In this document: piece by piece, positions 20,866 to 33,219 of the stretch
Numbering within the stretch: the first letter of the stretch is position 1
Layout: every line of letters starts with the position of its first letter
Origin: Symsagittifera roscoffensis
Taxonomy: Eukaryota > Xenacoelomorpha > Acoela > Convolutidae
DNA length: 64,000 nt
Assembly: GCF_963678635.1 (NCBI RefSeq)
Contig: NC_087068.1
Coordinates: forward strand, 40,323,649-40,387,648
Direction of reading: 5' to 3'
Translations under genes and position numbers: made by a program
The notes under the pieces: model-generated
What the model was told of the DNA's origin: nothing
Seen by the model: only the letters and a program-made list of their open reading frames with translations
The model's database searches: none

Positions 20866-22202
20866 ATAAAGCTATTGTTTGGAACGAATTTAATTTTGTC
20901 TGGAAGAAAATCAAAACCGCGCAAGTTAATTGAAGTATTATCAGAACAACCGTTATACGTAAACGTTTCGCTTTTGTACACAGAACAGAAAAAGATATTA
21001 AACAAATCGGCTTTGGTGTTATCAGTAGAAGCACATGAGGCTCCCAATTTAACAATAGAAGGAATTGGTGTGCTGCCAGAAAGTTTGTGAAGTAACTTGA
21101 AACAGTCGTTAGTATCAAGTGAATGAAAAGAAGACAGTAATGTAATTTTGTCTAGCTCAATCGAGTTATTCAAATCTCATTGAAGATCAGCCAACAATGT
21201 CGAATAGAGCAAATTGAATTTCGCCAATTTACGCTTCTCAGTAGAGACTTTGTTAATGAGATGTACGGAATGGCTAGAAAAATAGAATGGAAACATAGAT
21301 CTTTTCTTGCGTTTCAGGCAAATAGAAGTCTGAACCGACTTTATCATAGCATCATGACACGCAAGATAAAAATCAGTGGGAATCATTTGAAAATAAACTT
21401 GGAAAAAGCAATCAAATATAACTAAAGAATTCATGAAAACATCGATGTTAAAAGTGTTTTTAGAATAAATTGGAATGTCATTAGGTAAATCAGAAGTGAT
21501 GCTTTCAGAATTAGACACATGGAAAATAAATGTAACAGGATAATGATCGGATGTAAAATGGTCTGGTTCCACAATCACTGAGAACCGTTCAGGTTGATTT
21601 GTAACAAAAATATCTAGCGTGTTGCCGCTAATATGCGTCGGCTCAGTCACTAGTTGGACACAATTCAATGAATCGAAATTGTCGATCACAGCCTGTGAAC
21701 TAGCGGTAGTGGCAGAGGGAGATATCCAACACGCGTCTGGCATATTGAAATCACCAAAAATAGAAATAATACCACAGGGAAAATCATGCAGAAACTTTGA
21801 AGTGTATAACTCCAGACACTGAGATAAATGTGTGGATGATACTCTATAATTTGATGTGGCGGGGGGATTATAAACCGATAAGATAAGGATATGAGGATCT
21901 GTACTTAAGACAGTGCCGCAAGCAAAATCAAAATCAGGTAAAGTGCAGTCCCAAGCCGCCAGGTTCAAACCATCACGCACAAGTATTGCAACTCCGCCGT
22001 GATTGCCATTTTTTCGGGCAGCTTGTGAATTTGTGTAATAACCTGTATTAGGTAAAATATTTGTGTCATTGGAGCTTAACCAAGTTTCGCATAAACACAA
22101 AACATCAGGAGACATGATATGTAAAAGTTTGATACAGGATAAACGTTTGTCAAGGCTGACCAAATTACGAGCATTCCAAGATAAAACTGTTACACTGGTC
22201 AG
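20866..22202 (-). pseudogene. LINE ORF2: endonuclease and linker
   Basis: An exonuclease-endonuclease-phosphatase fold endonuclease. After the ORF1 stop comes VTVLSWNARNL (first catalytic motif), then VLCLCETWLSS (Glu motif), ISIFGDFNMPD and FTSDHYPVTF (SDH motif). The domain covers about residues 1-230 and is followed by a linker rich in Lys and Ser. The frame is broken near 21177 and resumes in another frame (TLLSSFHSLDTNDCFKLLHKL) to about 20870. No ATG precedes the first motif. The frame is continuous with ORF1 except for one TGA at 22203-22205. It would nick target DNA for target-primed reverse transcription. Confidence 0.85.
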
Positions 22203-23018
22203 TCATGCAGTAATATCCACGACAATGTCTTTGTGAAAGAGTTGTAAATTCCGAATTTTCAAATCTTGCTTCGGAGTTCCGCTATTGATTAATTCCCAGC
22301 GTTTCTTGAGAATTAGTTTTACCAATGCAAGTTCATCACTTGTTAGAGACTTTGATATAAACACTGGTGAGCGAAATTCTTTGAGAAGTTGTGCTTTTTT
22401 CAGAACTTTGCTAGCACTCCATTCATTAAAAATTTTCACCAAAACAGACCGAGGTCGTGTATTAGTGGATTTGATTGACCCAAACGCTTAATTGAGGATA
22501 CATTATATCGATCCCACTCCTTCAAATGCTTAAGTACATCAGATACAAGGTTTTCATCAGACTCCATCCTTTTCAACTGTGTATTATCAGTTGGTTCAGG
22601 AAGGTTCTGAATGCGAATTCAAGTTTGCGTTCAAGTTTCTCAGTAGATACTCTTGACGGAGTGTTAACAGCAGGTAAAGTAGTAGATAAGTTGTCCTTCA
22701 CTAATTTATCAACAGTATTAGGTAACTCTGAAAGAGCTTCCTTGATAGCATGTTGAACAGTAACATGAGAAACAGGTAAAGCTTTCTTTGATAAACAAAT
22801 ATTGCATCTGAATAACAGTAATTTAGCTTTGGAATTTGCGGGATAAGATCAGGTGGTAGACTGCAACAGGCATTGTAAAACCACTCATCACAAATGTCGC
22901 ACTGTATCCATTGTGATCCAGGTTCTCCAGTCTTCTTGCATTTCGCACAGTTTCCGCTATCCGTTGTGACAACATCCGTTGTGGATACTGAGTCTGCACG
23001 TCTGGTTCGCATACTCAA
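22203..23018 (-). pseudogene. LINE ORF1 with PHD finger (frameshifted)
   Basis: It starts at MSMRTRRADS (23018). A PHD-type finger follows: CAKCKKTGEPGSQWIQCDIC, then DEWFYNACCSLPP. After PQIPKL the frame is lost and is recovered in another frame (ALPVSHVTVQHAIKEALSEL, then VDKLVKDNLSTTLP). The last part, 22442-22203, gives VKIFNEWSASKVLKKAQLL, FISKSLTSDELA and RWELINSGTPKQDLKIRN, typical of the nucleic-acid-binding C-terminus of CR1/L2-type ORF1 proteins. Several frameshifts make it a pseudogene. Confidence 0.7.
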
Positions 23019-23058
23019 AATATGAAACTATTTCTATTTAATAAGTTTATCACAACAA

Positions 23059-23259
23059 TTAGGCTAATTTACAATTCTTTCGGCTTAGATAATGAATGAA
23101 CTTCGCTGTTTTTTTTCCTTTTTCTTCTCGTTCCTCGCTGTCAGAGCCGCTCTCATTGCTGAGAGTTGGGCCGCCAGCGTTGATCCGGAGTTCATTGAGG
23201 CTTCCATTGTTCGCAACATACTGATCAATCCGCTGTGCTAGTTGGCTTGCATGCGGCAA
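23059..23259 (-). other. Unassigned 66-codon open frame beside the LINE 5' end
   Basis: It begins MPHASQLAQRIDQYVANNG, followed by a Ser/Glu/Lys-rich acidic stretch (SGSDSEEREEKGKK). It lies 40 bp upstream of the LINE ORF1 start in the same orientation. It could be the real ORF1 N-terminus, a flanking host exon, or chance. No domain recognised. Confidence 0.3.
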
Positions 23260-25099
23260 AACGTAATTAGAGAAGATTTACGGCTCGTTAGGATAACTAA
23301 ATGTTATAAAACTCAAAGCCGCAGTGAAGTTTATGACAGGTGGTACACCGCCACAAAAAACGCTAGTTAGTCTTTCTTTTGGAATTTTATCTGAAATTTT
23401 TATAGTAGACAGTTTTTTTTAGTTTTATAATTGAAAAACAAAAAGAAATTTGCAATGAAACCTTGTTCTATTTTTCTGTTTTTTCCTAATTCTAACAGAA
23501 GACTCTTTATGAAATTTAACTCAAAAAAATATGGACACAAAACTGCTTCAATTAAGCATTCTTTTAATAAAAATCTCAAGCAAAATCTAGAGCAAAGATT
23601 AACAAAATTCTAGTTTCTAATTTTCCGATTGATATGAAATTGAGGCACGCCTGTGCAAAAACACGAAATAACAGTGCTTCTCGTTGGTTTGCTTTAAGTT
23701 AGATACTGAATCATATAAGAGATTTTTATACTTATACTGCTAAAATAATCAGTTTGCTCAGAAAACTCCAATAAAACCTTACCAGTTTCTTTAAAAAACA
23801 TTCTGATCAAAAATTTAAAGTTTTTTTAGGAAAATTATTGTATGTTTTCCTTGATGACATTTTTTTGATGGTTGCTTTGTCTATTTTTTCCATAGCAACT
23901 ATTTTTGCTTGCTTTTAACAAAAAGTAGAGATAATTATGAGGAAAATGTTTCAATTCACCAAACATGTTTGTCTTGGCTTACTTCGATTTATGTCTTGGA
24001 CTTTTCTACTTCGAAACATCTGAATTTTAATATTATTTTTTTGATTGATCAATAAATTACAAAAATTCCAATGCATTACACGAAATATCAAAACTTGGCT
24101 CTTTTTATGCTGGATTTTTTCTAACTGTATTATTCTTAACCTAAACTGAACAAAAAAGACCTCAAAATTATAGAGAACTAAACTCTAGTTTTTTTTCTGT
24201 CAAATACTTCAACTTGTTTCTTCGTTTCTGCTTGATCCACCATTTTCCGGTGGATTTCCCTTTGATTAAAAAAATACTCGTAAAATTGCATAATGTCAAC
24301 GAGCTTTTAAAAATTCTCAGCAAATTTCACACCAAAAACTCCATTTGCTAAGATATTTTAATTAAAAAATTTTGAGCAAGTAAACTGTATGTTGGTTTTG
24401 ATTTTTAACTTGAAGTTTTGAAATGAATTTCCAGTTGAGACTTATGTATAATAGTATTTGGAAAGTATCCAATCTTTCAACTTTTAACTGTCGGTTATCA
24501 CACAGTTTAAAAAAATTAACGATACATAAGACACTCTTTATCAGCTTAAAAAAGCGCTTTTCGTGAACTCGTTCACAGGCTCTAAAATAGTTCATAAAAA
24601 TGCAAGGCAAAATGAATCACTTAAGGTAAAGTGCCAACGTTTTGATACCAAGCAATCAAAACCAAGCTTTTAATTATCTTATTTTTTCAAAAACTTCAAT
24701 ATTAATTAGTCAGAATCAAGCTTTACTGGTCGTGCAATTTTGAAAAATTTTTCTTGCAATCATCCAATCTGAATCAAGACTTACTTATCATGGATTTGTC
24801 CAAAGTCAACCAATCAGATTTGAATTTTCCTTCTTTTTGAAAAATTCTGTCATTTTTTGATTCTAAATGGTAGAATGAAGTTTTTCACAGATATAATTTT
24901 TATCAAATTTCTCTCCCAATTTCTTTTGATTTTTTGAAAATTCAATGTATTAAGGACTAGTGTTTTTTTTTGGTGCACATTGTTGACAAGCAAACTGACC
25001 AGATGGAGCGAATTGTGAGAAATGATTTTGAGATAAGATGAAAAAGGAAGTAAACAGTATGAGTCATCATGGTTCCCACATATGGAAGTTGTATCCAAT
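23260..25099. other. AT-rich intergenic stretch without recognisable features
   Basis: It is A/T-rich with only short open frames on both strands, none with a known motif and none with convincing splice borders. No tandem repeat or terminal inverted repeat was seen. Confidence 0.5.
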
Positions 25100-26639
25100 A
25101 TGGAATGTTTTGTAGGTAATGTCCATTAGGGAAATTGGTTAGGCGTTACTTCTCCTTCGTATATCTACATCTCTCTGCGGAACCCAATCTTCCAGATGGC
25201 TGCTGCTATAATTCAAGCTCTTCACAGCTTTCAATCATTTTACAATGAAAAATCACTATTTAATTCTGTTTCTAATAAGTCCTACAAAAACAGACAGTAA
25301 CCCAAGTTTGTTGTGGGTTCAGAATCATTCATATTGCTGGTTGAATTAGAAGGAACTGAACTCTCAAAGATTTTCAATCAAATTGAGTTTTTTTATTTTC
25401 AGCTGTGTCTTATTACCAGCTAACAGTAGGTTTTGCATTTATTCTCTTAATCAAAAAACATTACATGAACTGGTTCAAAAATTGTTCAACAATTCAGTCT
25501 TTTTGATTGAAAAAAAAAAATTTGTCCCATCAAATCAGTTGAAATATTCGTTCTTAAAAGATGTTTTGTAGAATATATCTCTTTTAGACCTGAAGCTTAT
25601 TTTGAAAGTTTTCTGAAAAAAAAAGAATTTCTTGAAAAACTACTCATTGTAATCAAGCCCTTGATTGAGTGTCTTTCATTTTTGATTATTTCATTGTTGA
25701 AATTATTCCATCAAGTTCAACACCTGGATAAAAACTTTTTCTTCTGAAAAACTGAATTTTTGATGGTTATTTACAGTAGTAAGAAGATTCTTAGAGTTAA
25801 TGTGTAAGTATTTCTTTTAATTTCCAAGCGTTTATGTGTAGATTCCAACATTTCAAAAGTTATCGCATTATGACATAATTTACTCTGGTACAATTTTCTA
25901 CAACTTTCACTGTTCTATGAAATTTAGTGCGTAATGATGTCTTTTTCTCTATTGGAATTACTTTTTTTGCCCAAATAAATCAAAAGACACGTTCATTGCT
26001 CTGTCCAGACTCAACCCAGACTCCGGAATTAAATTTTTTTAGCTAATTTTTCTAACAGGAATTGAATTTTTTTAAAAATATCTTATCAAATTCAAGTTTA
26101 TAAACAGTTTAAATACCTTTCAATATGAAAGATCGAGTAAGTGTTTTTACGTGTGCACAAACTCGCTCAAATATTCTGAAAGATGAAGAGTTTGAACTAT
26201 TTTTTCGCCAAATATCAACGAATGCAAAATTTTAATTCAGTTTCTTATGAGGTGCAAAATTTTTTTTGAATTTTCAAATAAAAATGCAGTAAAACGTTCC
26301 AAAATATTTTGCAAAATGGAACAATTGTTTTAAAAATTTCTTGATTTTTTTGTGCTATGCAAAACTATGCAAAAACCAGCTTACCTTTCAAACAAAAATG
26401 CGAAAAACGCAAAAGTTTTTGTAAACATGATGACTTTTTGCTGAGAAAATTTCCAAATTGATGACTTCGACCGCGATTAATTAAATTAAAACAATGTTTC
26501 CTTTCTGTTTTTGATGAACATACATACAAGAATTATTTATTCTAATAATTAAATTTCGAACAAAAAAAAAATGTCTCTAAAAAATTTATTAACAGTTCAA
26601 TAAAAACTGTAATTAATTTTTTGACAAAAAGCTAAGAAT

Positions 26640-27210
26640 ATTTCATTTTTTCTACAGATTTTGAAAAGTGTTTTTAATATTTTTTGGTAAATTGTTTTGT
26701 CTTTCAATTTTTTCTACAAAGTGCGAAAAAAATTTTTTCGACAAAATGCAAAAATTGTTTCAATTTTTTTGAAAAAATGGGAAAAGTGTTTCAATTTACT
26801 TCGTAATATGTTAAAAGTGGTTCACATTCTTCTACAACATTTTGAAAGTGCTTCTTTTGTTCTAACAAAAGCCAAAATTGTTTCATTTTTTTGACAAGAT
26901 GCGAAAAATGTTTCAATTTACTGACAACAAGGAAAAGTGTTTCCTTTTGTCTACAAAATACTACAAATTTTTCACTCTGTTCTACAAAAACTGTGTTTGT
27001 TTAAATTGATTTTTTTAACGCAAAAAATGTTTCAATTTTTTGACAAGATGCAGAAAAAACGTTTCAATTTTTTTGGTAAAATTTTAAAAATATTTCACAT
27101 TTTTTTCCAAAAAGTTTTAAACCTTTTTTTGCTGCAAAATTCAAAAAAGTTTCAATTTTTTTGACCAGATGCGAAAACGGTTTAACTTTGTACTGAAAAA
27201 AAACCAAAAA
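26640..27210. repeat. Degenerate 30-bp minisatellite, ~18 units (copy 1)
   Basis: Units of 29-32 bp each start with a version of GTTTCAATTTTTTGAC and end with a version of AAGATGCGAAAAAT. Examples of unit starts are near 26758, 26789, 26821, 26851, 26881 and 26911. Because the period is a multiple of three, both strands stay open over long distances with a ten-residue periodicity (for example FQFFDKMQKK). The array recurs at 29970-30540 and, more diverged, at 33220-33800. Confidence 0.85.
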
Positions 27211-27470
27211 GTAATTTTTTAATGTGTTTTCTCTAACAGTGTGTGCAAGAAACTGTTTCTTATTAAAATAATTTTATACATAATCAATGAGAAATTGTTG
27301 ATTTTTGAGTAGATGGTCCAGATTTAGATTTAGATTAAAACTTCAAAAATTTTCTAAAGGTTCTGAAAAATTCCAAGTCAGTATCAAATTTTTAAATCTC
27401 TCGTTTTTGTAGGTACATGTACTTTCATATATTTTTGGCACAAGCTAATTCTCCCCACTTTTTTTCAGAT

Positions 27471-28400
27471 GCCGTCACTCAAAAGGAATGAGTAAGTAAA
27501 ATACCAGGATTGTGACAAAGAATATATGAAAGTCAATGCTGCTCGAAATCAATGTTTGGCGTGCAGTTGTTTTTTGCCCATAAAGTAATTATTGTACTTA
27601 CAACCAACAGGAAATGAAATTTCTTTCAAGCAAGACGTCTGTAATGTCAGCCCCAGAGTCAACAAAGTGTGTATTGCCGCAGAAAGATTTTCCAGACTGT
27701 GGTAAAGAGTACAGAAGAACCAATGCTGCTCGACATCGCAAGAGTTGCGCTCGTGAACTTATATCTTGCCCAGAATGTAATTATTCTAATTATAAACAAC
27801 AGGAAACGAGCTTCCATTCAGGCAAGAAGCACGTAGAGTCAACAAAGAGTGTCTCGCCTGAGAAAAAAGCTCCAAGCTATTATTTTTTTTCAACATCATA
27901 TCATTGCAAGAAAGATTACGGGTTGAAAGCGAAGAAAAGGAGTGATTCTGTTGCTGATTTGAATAAAATCTGGGAAAAGGGGGCGGATAGTGATCAGCTA
28001 CGAGATGAGCTGATTCCCTGTCAAAATTTCATAACAGATATTATGGTAGAAATGGACGCCACAAAGTATGTAATTTCAACTTTCGAACTAAATCCCTATC
28101 TAGTTGATAAGAAACTGGATCAAGTCATTGAAAAACTTGATAGCTAAGCAATAGTCAACATTGCCCTGGGATTTGCTTTAAGTATTATAGAAACCGATGA
28201 AGATCGTTATTTCTGGTATCACGAAATCAACACATTCTTTGATAAATCAGACTTGACGTCTATATAGGAAAAGTTCAATGAGCAAGATTTCATTGAAAAT
28301 TGTGCAGAAGTGAGACAAAACGCAAAATTGCGATTCAAGTTGATCACCAATGTAACCATTTTAACCATCGGGCACTGCTTGTGATTGATTCGAGCATTTG
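27471..28400 (+). pseudogene. Polinton-type DNA polymerase N-terminal zinc-finger region, unit 1
   Basis: It begins after an acceptor-like pyrimidine tract with MPSLKRNE and a stop, then a decayed finger (DCDKEYMKVNAARNQ). The longest open stretch, 27614-28147, has two finger-like motifs. One lacks its first Cys (FPDCGKEYRRTNAARHRKSC). The other is intact (CPECNYSNYKQQETSFH). The frame ends at a TAA after EKLDS, where unit 3 reads on, so the stop is a secondary mutation. The region corresponds to the N-terminus of virus-like family B polymerases of Polinton/Maverick or adintovirus type, which replicate DNA from a terminal protein primer. It is a dead remnant. Confidence 0.6.
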
Positions 28401-29969
28401 CAGTTCACTTACATGGAAAAACTAATCTTCAAACATGGAATGTTTTGTAGGTAATGTCCATTAGGGAAATTGGTTAGGCGTTACTTCTCCTTCGTATATC
28501 TACATCTCTCTGCGGAACCCAATCTTCCAGATGGCTGCTGCTATAATTCAAGCTCTTCACAGCTTTCAATCATTTTACAATGAAAAATCACTATTTAATT
28601 CTGTTTCTAATAAGTCCTACAAAAACAGACAGTAACCCAAGTTTGTTGTGGGTTCAGAATCATTCATATTGCTGGTTGAATTAGAAGGAACTGAACTCTC
28701 AAAGATTTTCAATCAAATTGAGTTTTTTTATTTTCAGCTGTGTCTTATTACCAGCTAACAGTAGGTTTTGCATTTATTCTCTTAATCAAAAAACATTACA
28801 TGAACTGGTTCAAAAATTGTTCAACAATTCAGTCTTTTTGATTGAAAAAAAAAATTTGTCCCATCAAATCAGTTGAAATATTCGTTCTTAAAAGATGTTT
28901 TGTAGAATATATCTCTTTTAGACCTGAAGCTTATTTTGAAAGTTTTCTGAAAAAAAAAAGAATTTCTTGAAAAACTACTCATTGTAATCAAGCCCTTGAT
29001 TGAGTGTCTTTCATTTTTGATTATTTCATTGTTGAAATTATTCCATCAAGTTCAACACCTGGATAAAAACTTTTTCTTCTGAAAAACTGAGTTTTTGATG
29101 GTTATTTACAGTAGTAAGAAGATTCTTAGAGTTAATGTGTAAGTATTTCTTTTAATTTCCAAGCGTTTATGTGTAGATTCCAACATTTCAAAAGTTATCG
29201 CATTATGACATAATTTACTCTGGTACAATTTTCTACAACTTTCACTGTTCTATGAAATTTAGTGCGTAATGATGTCTTTTTCTCTATTGGAATTACTTTT
29301 TTTGCCCAAATAAATCAAAAGACACGTTCATTGCTCTGTCCAGACTCAACCCAGACTCCGGAATTAAATTTTTTTAGCTAATTTTTCTAACAGGAATTGA
29401 ATTTTCTTAAAAATATCTTATCAAATTCAAGTTTATAAACAGTTTAAATACTTTTCAATATGAAAGATCGAGTAAGTGTTTTTACGTGTGCACAAACTCG
29501 CTCAAATATTCTGAAAGACGAAGAGTTTGAACTATTTTTTCGCCAAATATCAACGAATGCAAAATTTTAATTCAGTTTCTTATGAGGTGCAAAATTTTTT
29601 TTGAATTTTCAAATAAAAATGCAGTAAAACGTTCCAAAATATTTTGCAAAATGGAACAATTGTTTTAAAAATTTCTTGATTTTTTTGTGCTATGCAAAAC
29701 TATGCAAAAACCAGCTTACCTTTCAAACAAAAATGCGAAAAACGCAAAAATTTTTGTAAACATGATGACTTTTTGCTGAGAAAATTTCCAAATTGATGAC
29801 TTCGACCGCGATTAATTAAATTAAAACATTGTTTCCTTTCTGTTTTTGATGAACATACATACAAGAATTATTTATTCTAATAATTAAATTTCGAACAAAA
29901 AAATGTCTCTAAAAAATTTATTAACAGTTCAATAAAAACTGTAATTAATTTTTTGACAAAAAGCTAAGA

Positions 29970-30540
29970 ATATTTCATTTTTTCTACAGATTTTGAAAAG
30001 TGTTTTTAATATTTTTTGGTAAATTGTTTTGTCTTTCAATTTTTTCTACAAAGTGCGAAAAATTTTTTTTCGACAAAATGCAAAAATTGTTTCAATTTTT
30101 TTGAAAAAATGGGAAAAGTGTTTCAATTTACTTCGTAATATGTTAAAAGTGGTTCACATTCTTCTACAACATTTTGAAAGTGCTTCTTTTGTTCTAACAA
30201 AAGCCAAAATTGTTTCATTTTTTTGACAAGATGCGAAAAATGTTTCAATTTACTGACAACAAGGAAAAGTGTTTCCTTTTGTCTACAAAATACTACAAAT
30301 TTTTCACTCTGTTCTACAAAAACTGTGTTTGTTTAAATTGATTTTTTTAACGCAAAAAATGTTTCAATTTTTTGACAAGATGCAGAAAAAACGTTTCAAT
30401 TTTTTTGGTAAAATTTTAAAAATATTTCACATTTTTTTCCAAAAAGTTTTAAACCTTTTTTTGCTGCAAAATTCAAAAAAGTTTCAATTTTTTTGACCAG
30501 ATGCGAAAACGGTTTAACTTTGTACTGAAAAAAATCCAAA
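29970..30540. repeat. Degenerate 30-bp minisatellite (copy 2)
   Basis: Same array as at 26640-27210, carried by tandem unit 2. It differs from copy 1 only by scattered single bases and homopolymer lengths. Confidence 0.85.
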
Positions 30541-30802
30541 AAGTAATTTTTTAATGTGTTTTCTCTAACAGTGTGTGCAAGAAACTGTTTCTTATTAAAA
30601 TAATTTTATACATAATCAATGAGAAATTGTTGATTTTTGAGTAGATGGTCCAGATTTAGAGTTAGATTAAAACTTCAAAAATTTTCTAAAGGTTCTGAAA
30701 AATTCCAAGTCAGTATCAAATTTTTAAATCTCTCGTTTTTGTAGGTACATGTACTTTCATATATTTTTGGCACAAGCTAATTCTCCCCACTTTTTTTCAG
30801 AT

Positions 30803-32821
30803 GCCGTCACTCAAAAGGAATGAGTAAGTAAAATACCAGGATTGTGACAAAGAATATATGAAAGTCAATGCTGCTCGAAATCAATGTTTGGCGTGCAGTT
30901 GTTTTTTGCCCATAAAGTAATTATTGTACTTACAACCAACAGGAAATGAAATTTCTTTCAAGCAAGACGTCTGTAATGTCAGCCCCAGAGTCAACAAAGT
31001 GTGTATTGCCGCAGAAAGATTTTCCAGACTGTGGTAAAGAGTACAGAAGAACCAATGCTGCTCGACATCGCAAGAGTTGCGCTCGTGAACTTATATCTTG
31101 CCCAGAATGTAATTATTCTAATTATAAACAACAGGAAACGAGCTTCCATTCAGGCAAGAAGCACGTAGAGTCAACAAAGAGTGTCTCGCCTGAGAAAAAA
31201 GCTCCAAGCTATTATTTTTTTTCAACATCATATCATTGCAAGAAAGATTACGGGTTGAAAGCGAAGAAAAGGAGTGATTCTGTTGCTGATTTGAATAAAA
31301 TCTGGGAAAAGGGGGCGGATAGTGATCAGCTACGAGATGAGCTGATTCCCTGTCAAAATTTCATAACAGATATTATGGTAGAAATGGACGCCACAAAGTA
31401 TGTAATTTCAACTTTCGAACTAAATCCCTATCTAGTTGATAAGAAACTGGATCAAGTCATTGAAAAACTTGATAGCTAAGCAATAGTCAACATTGCCCTG
31501 GGATTTGCTTTAAGTATTATAGAAACCGATGAAGATCGTTATTTCTGGTATCACGAAATCAACACATTCTTTGATAAATCAGACTTGACGTCTATATAGG
31601 AAAAGTTCAATGAGCAAGATTTCATTGAAAATTGTGCAGAAGTGAGACAAAACGCAAAATTGCGATTCAAGTTGATCACCAATGTAACCATTTTAACCAT
31701 CGGGCACTGCTTGTGATTGATTCGAGCATTTGCAGTTCACTTACATGGAAAAACTAATCTTCAAACACCCACTTCCAAGATTTTTTTTTCTTGAAAAATC
31801 TGGTTGCGATCCGAAAAAATTTCGTGGAGTCTTGATGAATTATCTGCCCAAATTTGAAACTTTAGTAGAGAAAAACATCCTTGTCTCAAATATCGAAAGT
31901 GAAGACAGAGATTTTTTGAGAGAATTAAATCGGAAAATTAGGGGTAAAAACGAAAAAACAGTAAAGCTTTTGCGATACAACAACCACATTATTTATTCAA
32001 TAATATCAAAAACTTCTTCAAATACTTCCGATGCGATACATTTTTCTGCTATGGAGTCACTTTCAACAAGCATCTTGTACGATGCAAAAATTGAATCAAA
32101 AATATTTACCCTAAAATTGCTTACACTCTGCGAGATACGCTGTTTGAAAAAATGGATAGGTTCAATTTTTAGTATACTAAAGAACAAACATACTCAAAAC
32201 TTTGCCATTTTGACTCTGAACAAATTTGCCTAACATCCGAAGAACTAAAACCGATATAAATCTTAATCTGGATCAGAACGAATGAATCCCTATCAAGGTC
32301 AATTTCATTCAATTTCCTTGGCAAAGAATATTTTTGTTTAAAAAAGATCCACAATCAGTCATTAAAGAATTTGTGACAAACTTGGAACTTTTGGCCAAAA
32401 CAATATAGCGGAGATTTGATCAAAGTTTCTGGACATTTAAAATAGCAATAAAGAAGGCTCTACACTGTTTTCATTAAATAACGAGGCAGTTTCAATAAAC
32501 GTGAAGCAAGAGAATACAACGACGAACGTACCGAGGACGAAGAGGAAATAGATGCCTTAAATCCTTTTCTCGGGACTGATTGCTTTGATACAACATATAG
32601 AGGATACACAAATACCCTACCAATTTTGAGATTCGACAGTGGCCGGTTTGATTAAAACCTTTTTAAGTCATTCCTCATTCCCTACCTCATCAACGGAAAG
32701 GAAACTGATTCTTCAGTTATCAAAAGCAAACAACTCAACTTAGGAGACATTCAGCTTCTGGACATTATGAAATTTTTTGGATAAAGCTACTGCTGTAGAC
32801 ATTTTTATAAAAACCTACGAG
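30803..32821 (+). pseudogene. Polinton-type DNA polymerase fragment, unit 2 (fingers to exonuclease region)
   Basis: The zinc-finger part (30946-31479) is the same as unit 1. It is followed by a region absent from unit 1: an open stretch at 31745-32233 (GCDPKKFRGVLMNYLPKFET, RKIRGKNEKTVKLLRYNNH), which resembles the segment before the exonuclease in this polymerase family. Then come broken frames to 32821 with CFDTTYRGYTNTLPILRFDS. An exonuclease-II-like motif FDSGRFD at about 32632-32652 is immediately followed by an in-frame TAA. Multiple stops and shifts show it is inactive. It would have been the proofreading half of a B-family polymerase. Confidence 0.65.
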
Positions 32822-33219
32822 TTTGAATTATTTTTTCGACAAATATCAACAAATGCAAAATTTTATTTCAGTTTCTTATGAGGTGCAAAAGTTTTTTTGA
32901 ATTTTTAAATAAAAATGAAAAAAAAAAACGTTCCAAAAAATTTAGCAAAATGGAACAATTGTTTTAAAAATTTCACAAAAGTGCAAAAACCAGCTTACCT
33001 TTCAAAAGAAAATGCGAAAAATGCAAAAATTTTTGTAAACATGATGACTTTTTGCTGAGAAAATTGATGACTTCGACCGCGATTAATTGAATTAAAACAT
33101 TGTTTCCTTTCGGTTTTTGATGAACATACATACAAGAATTAGTTATTCTAATAATTAAATTTCGAACAAAAAAGTTTCTCTAAAAAATTTATTAAAAGTT
33201 AATAAAAAATTGTAATGAA

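Larger units (their letters stand above)
19956..23018 (-). mobile_element. Non-LTR retrotransposon (LINE) with PHD-finger ORF1 and deleted RT core
   Basis: On the minus strand, 5' to 3', the element has an ORF1 with a PHD-type zinc finger, an ORF1 C-terminal segment, an apurinic-type endonuclease, a linker, and then directly the reverse-transcriptase C-terminal segment. The polymerase core with its YxDD motif is missing at about 20860. The 3' end carries a CTT-rich run (20088-20110) and a 65-bp doublet (19956-20082). The architecture points to the CR1/L2/Jockey-like group of endonuclease-bearing LINEs. Frameshifts in ORF1 and the internal deletion make it dead. The 5' limit is uncertain; 23019-23260 may be its leader. 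Confidence 0.8.
25100..28434 (+). repeat. Polinton-pol tandem unit 1
   Basis: This 3.33-kb block begins ATGGAATGTTTTGTAGG and ends ATGGAAAAACTAATCTTC, immediately followed by a nearly identical block at 28435-31766. It contains A/T-rich DNA, the 30-bp minisatellite (26640-27210) and the zinc-finger part of a protein-primed polymerase gene (27471-28400). The copies differ by scattered bases and A-run lengths only. Confidence 0.95.
28435..32821 (+). repeat. Polinton-pol tandem unit 2
   Basis: Bases 28435-31766 duplicate unit 1 almost exactly. From there it continues with further polymerase-like sequence to about 32821. It then switches, at the shared bases GAGTTTGAA, into the start of a third unit that joins the A/T-rich DNA seen at 26186 and 29520. 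The minisatellite copy is at 29970-30540. Confidence 0.9.

Noticed and set aside
26697-27164. Open frames rich in Phe/Lys with ten-residue repeats as a coding gene
   Set aside because: They follow directly from the 30-bp minisatellite, exist on both strands, and have no plausible start context or conserved ends.
26640-27210. Regular ~30-bp repeats resembling a CRISPR array
   Set aside because: Units abut without unique spacers, are degenerate, and lie in a eukaryotic genome with introns and retroelements. It is a minisatellite.
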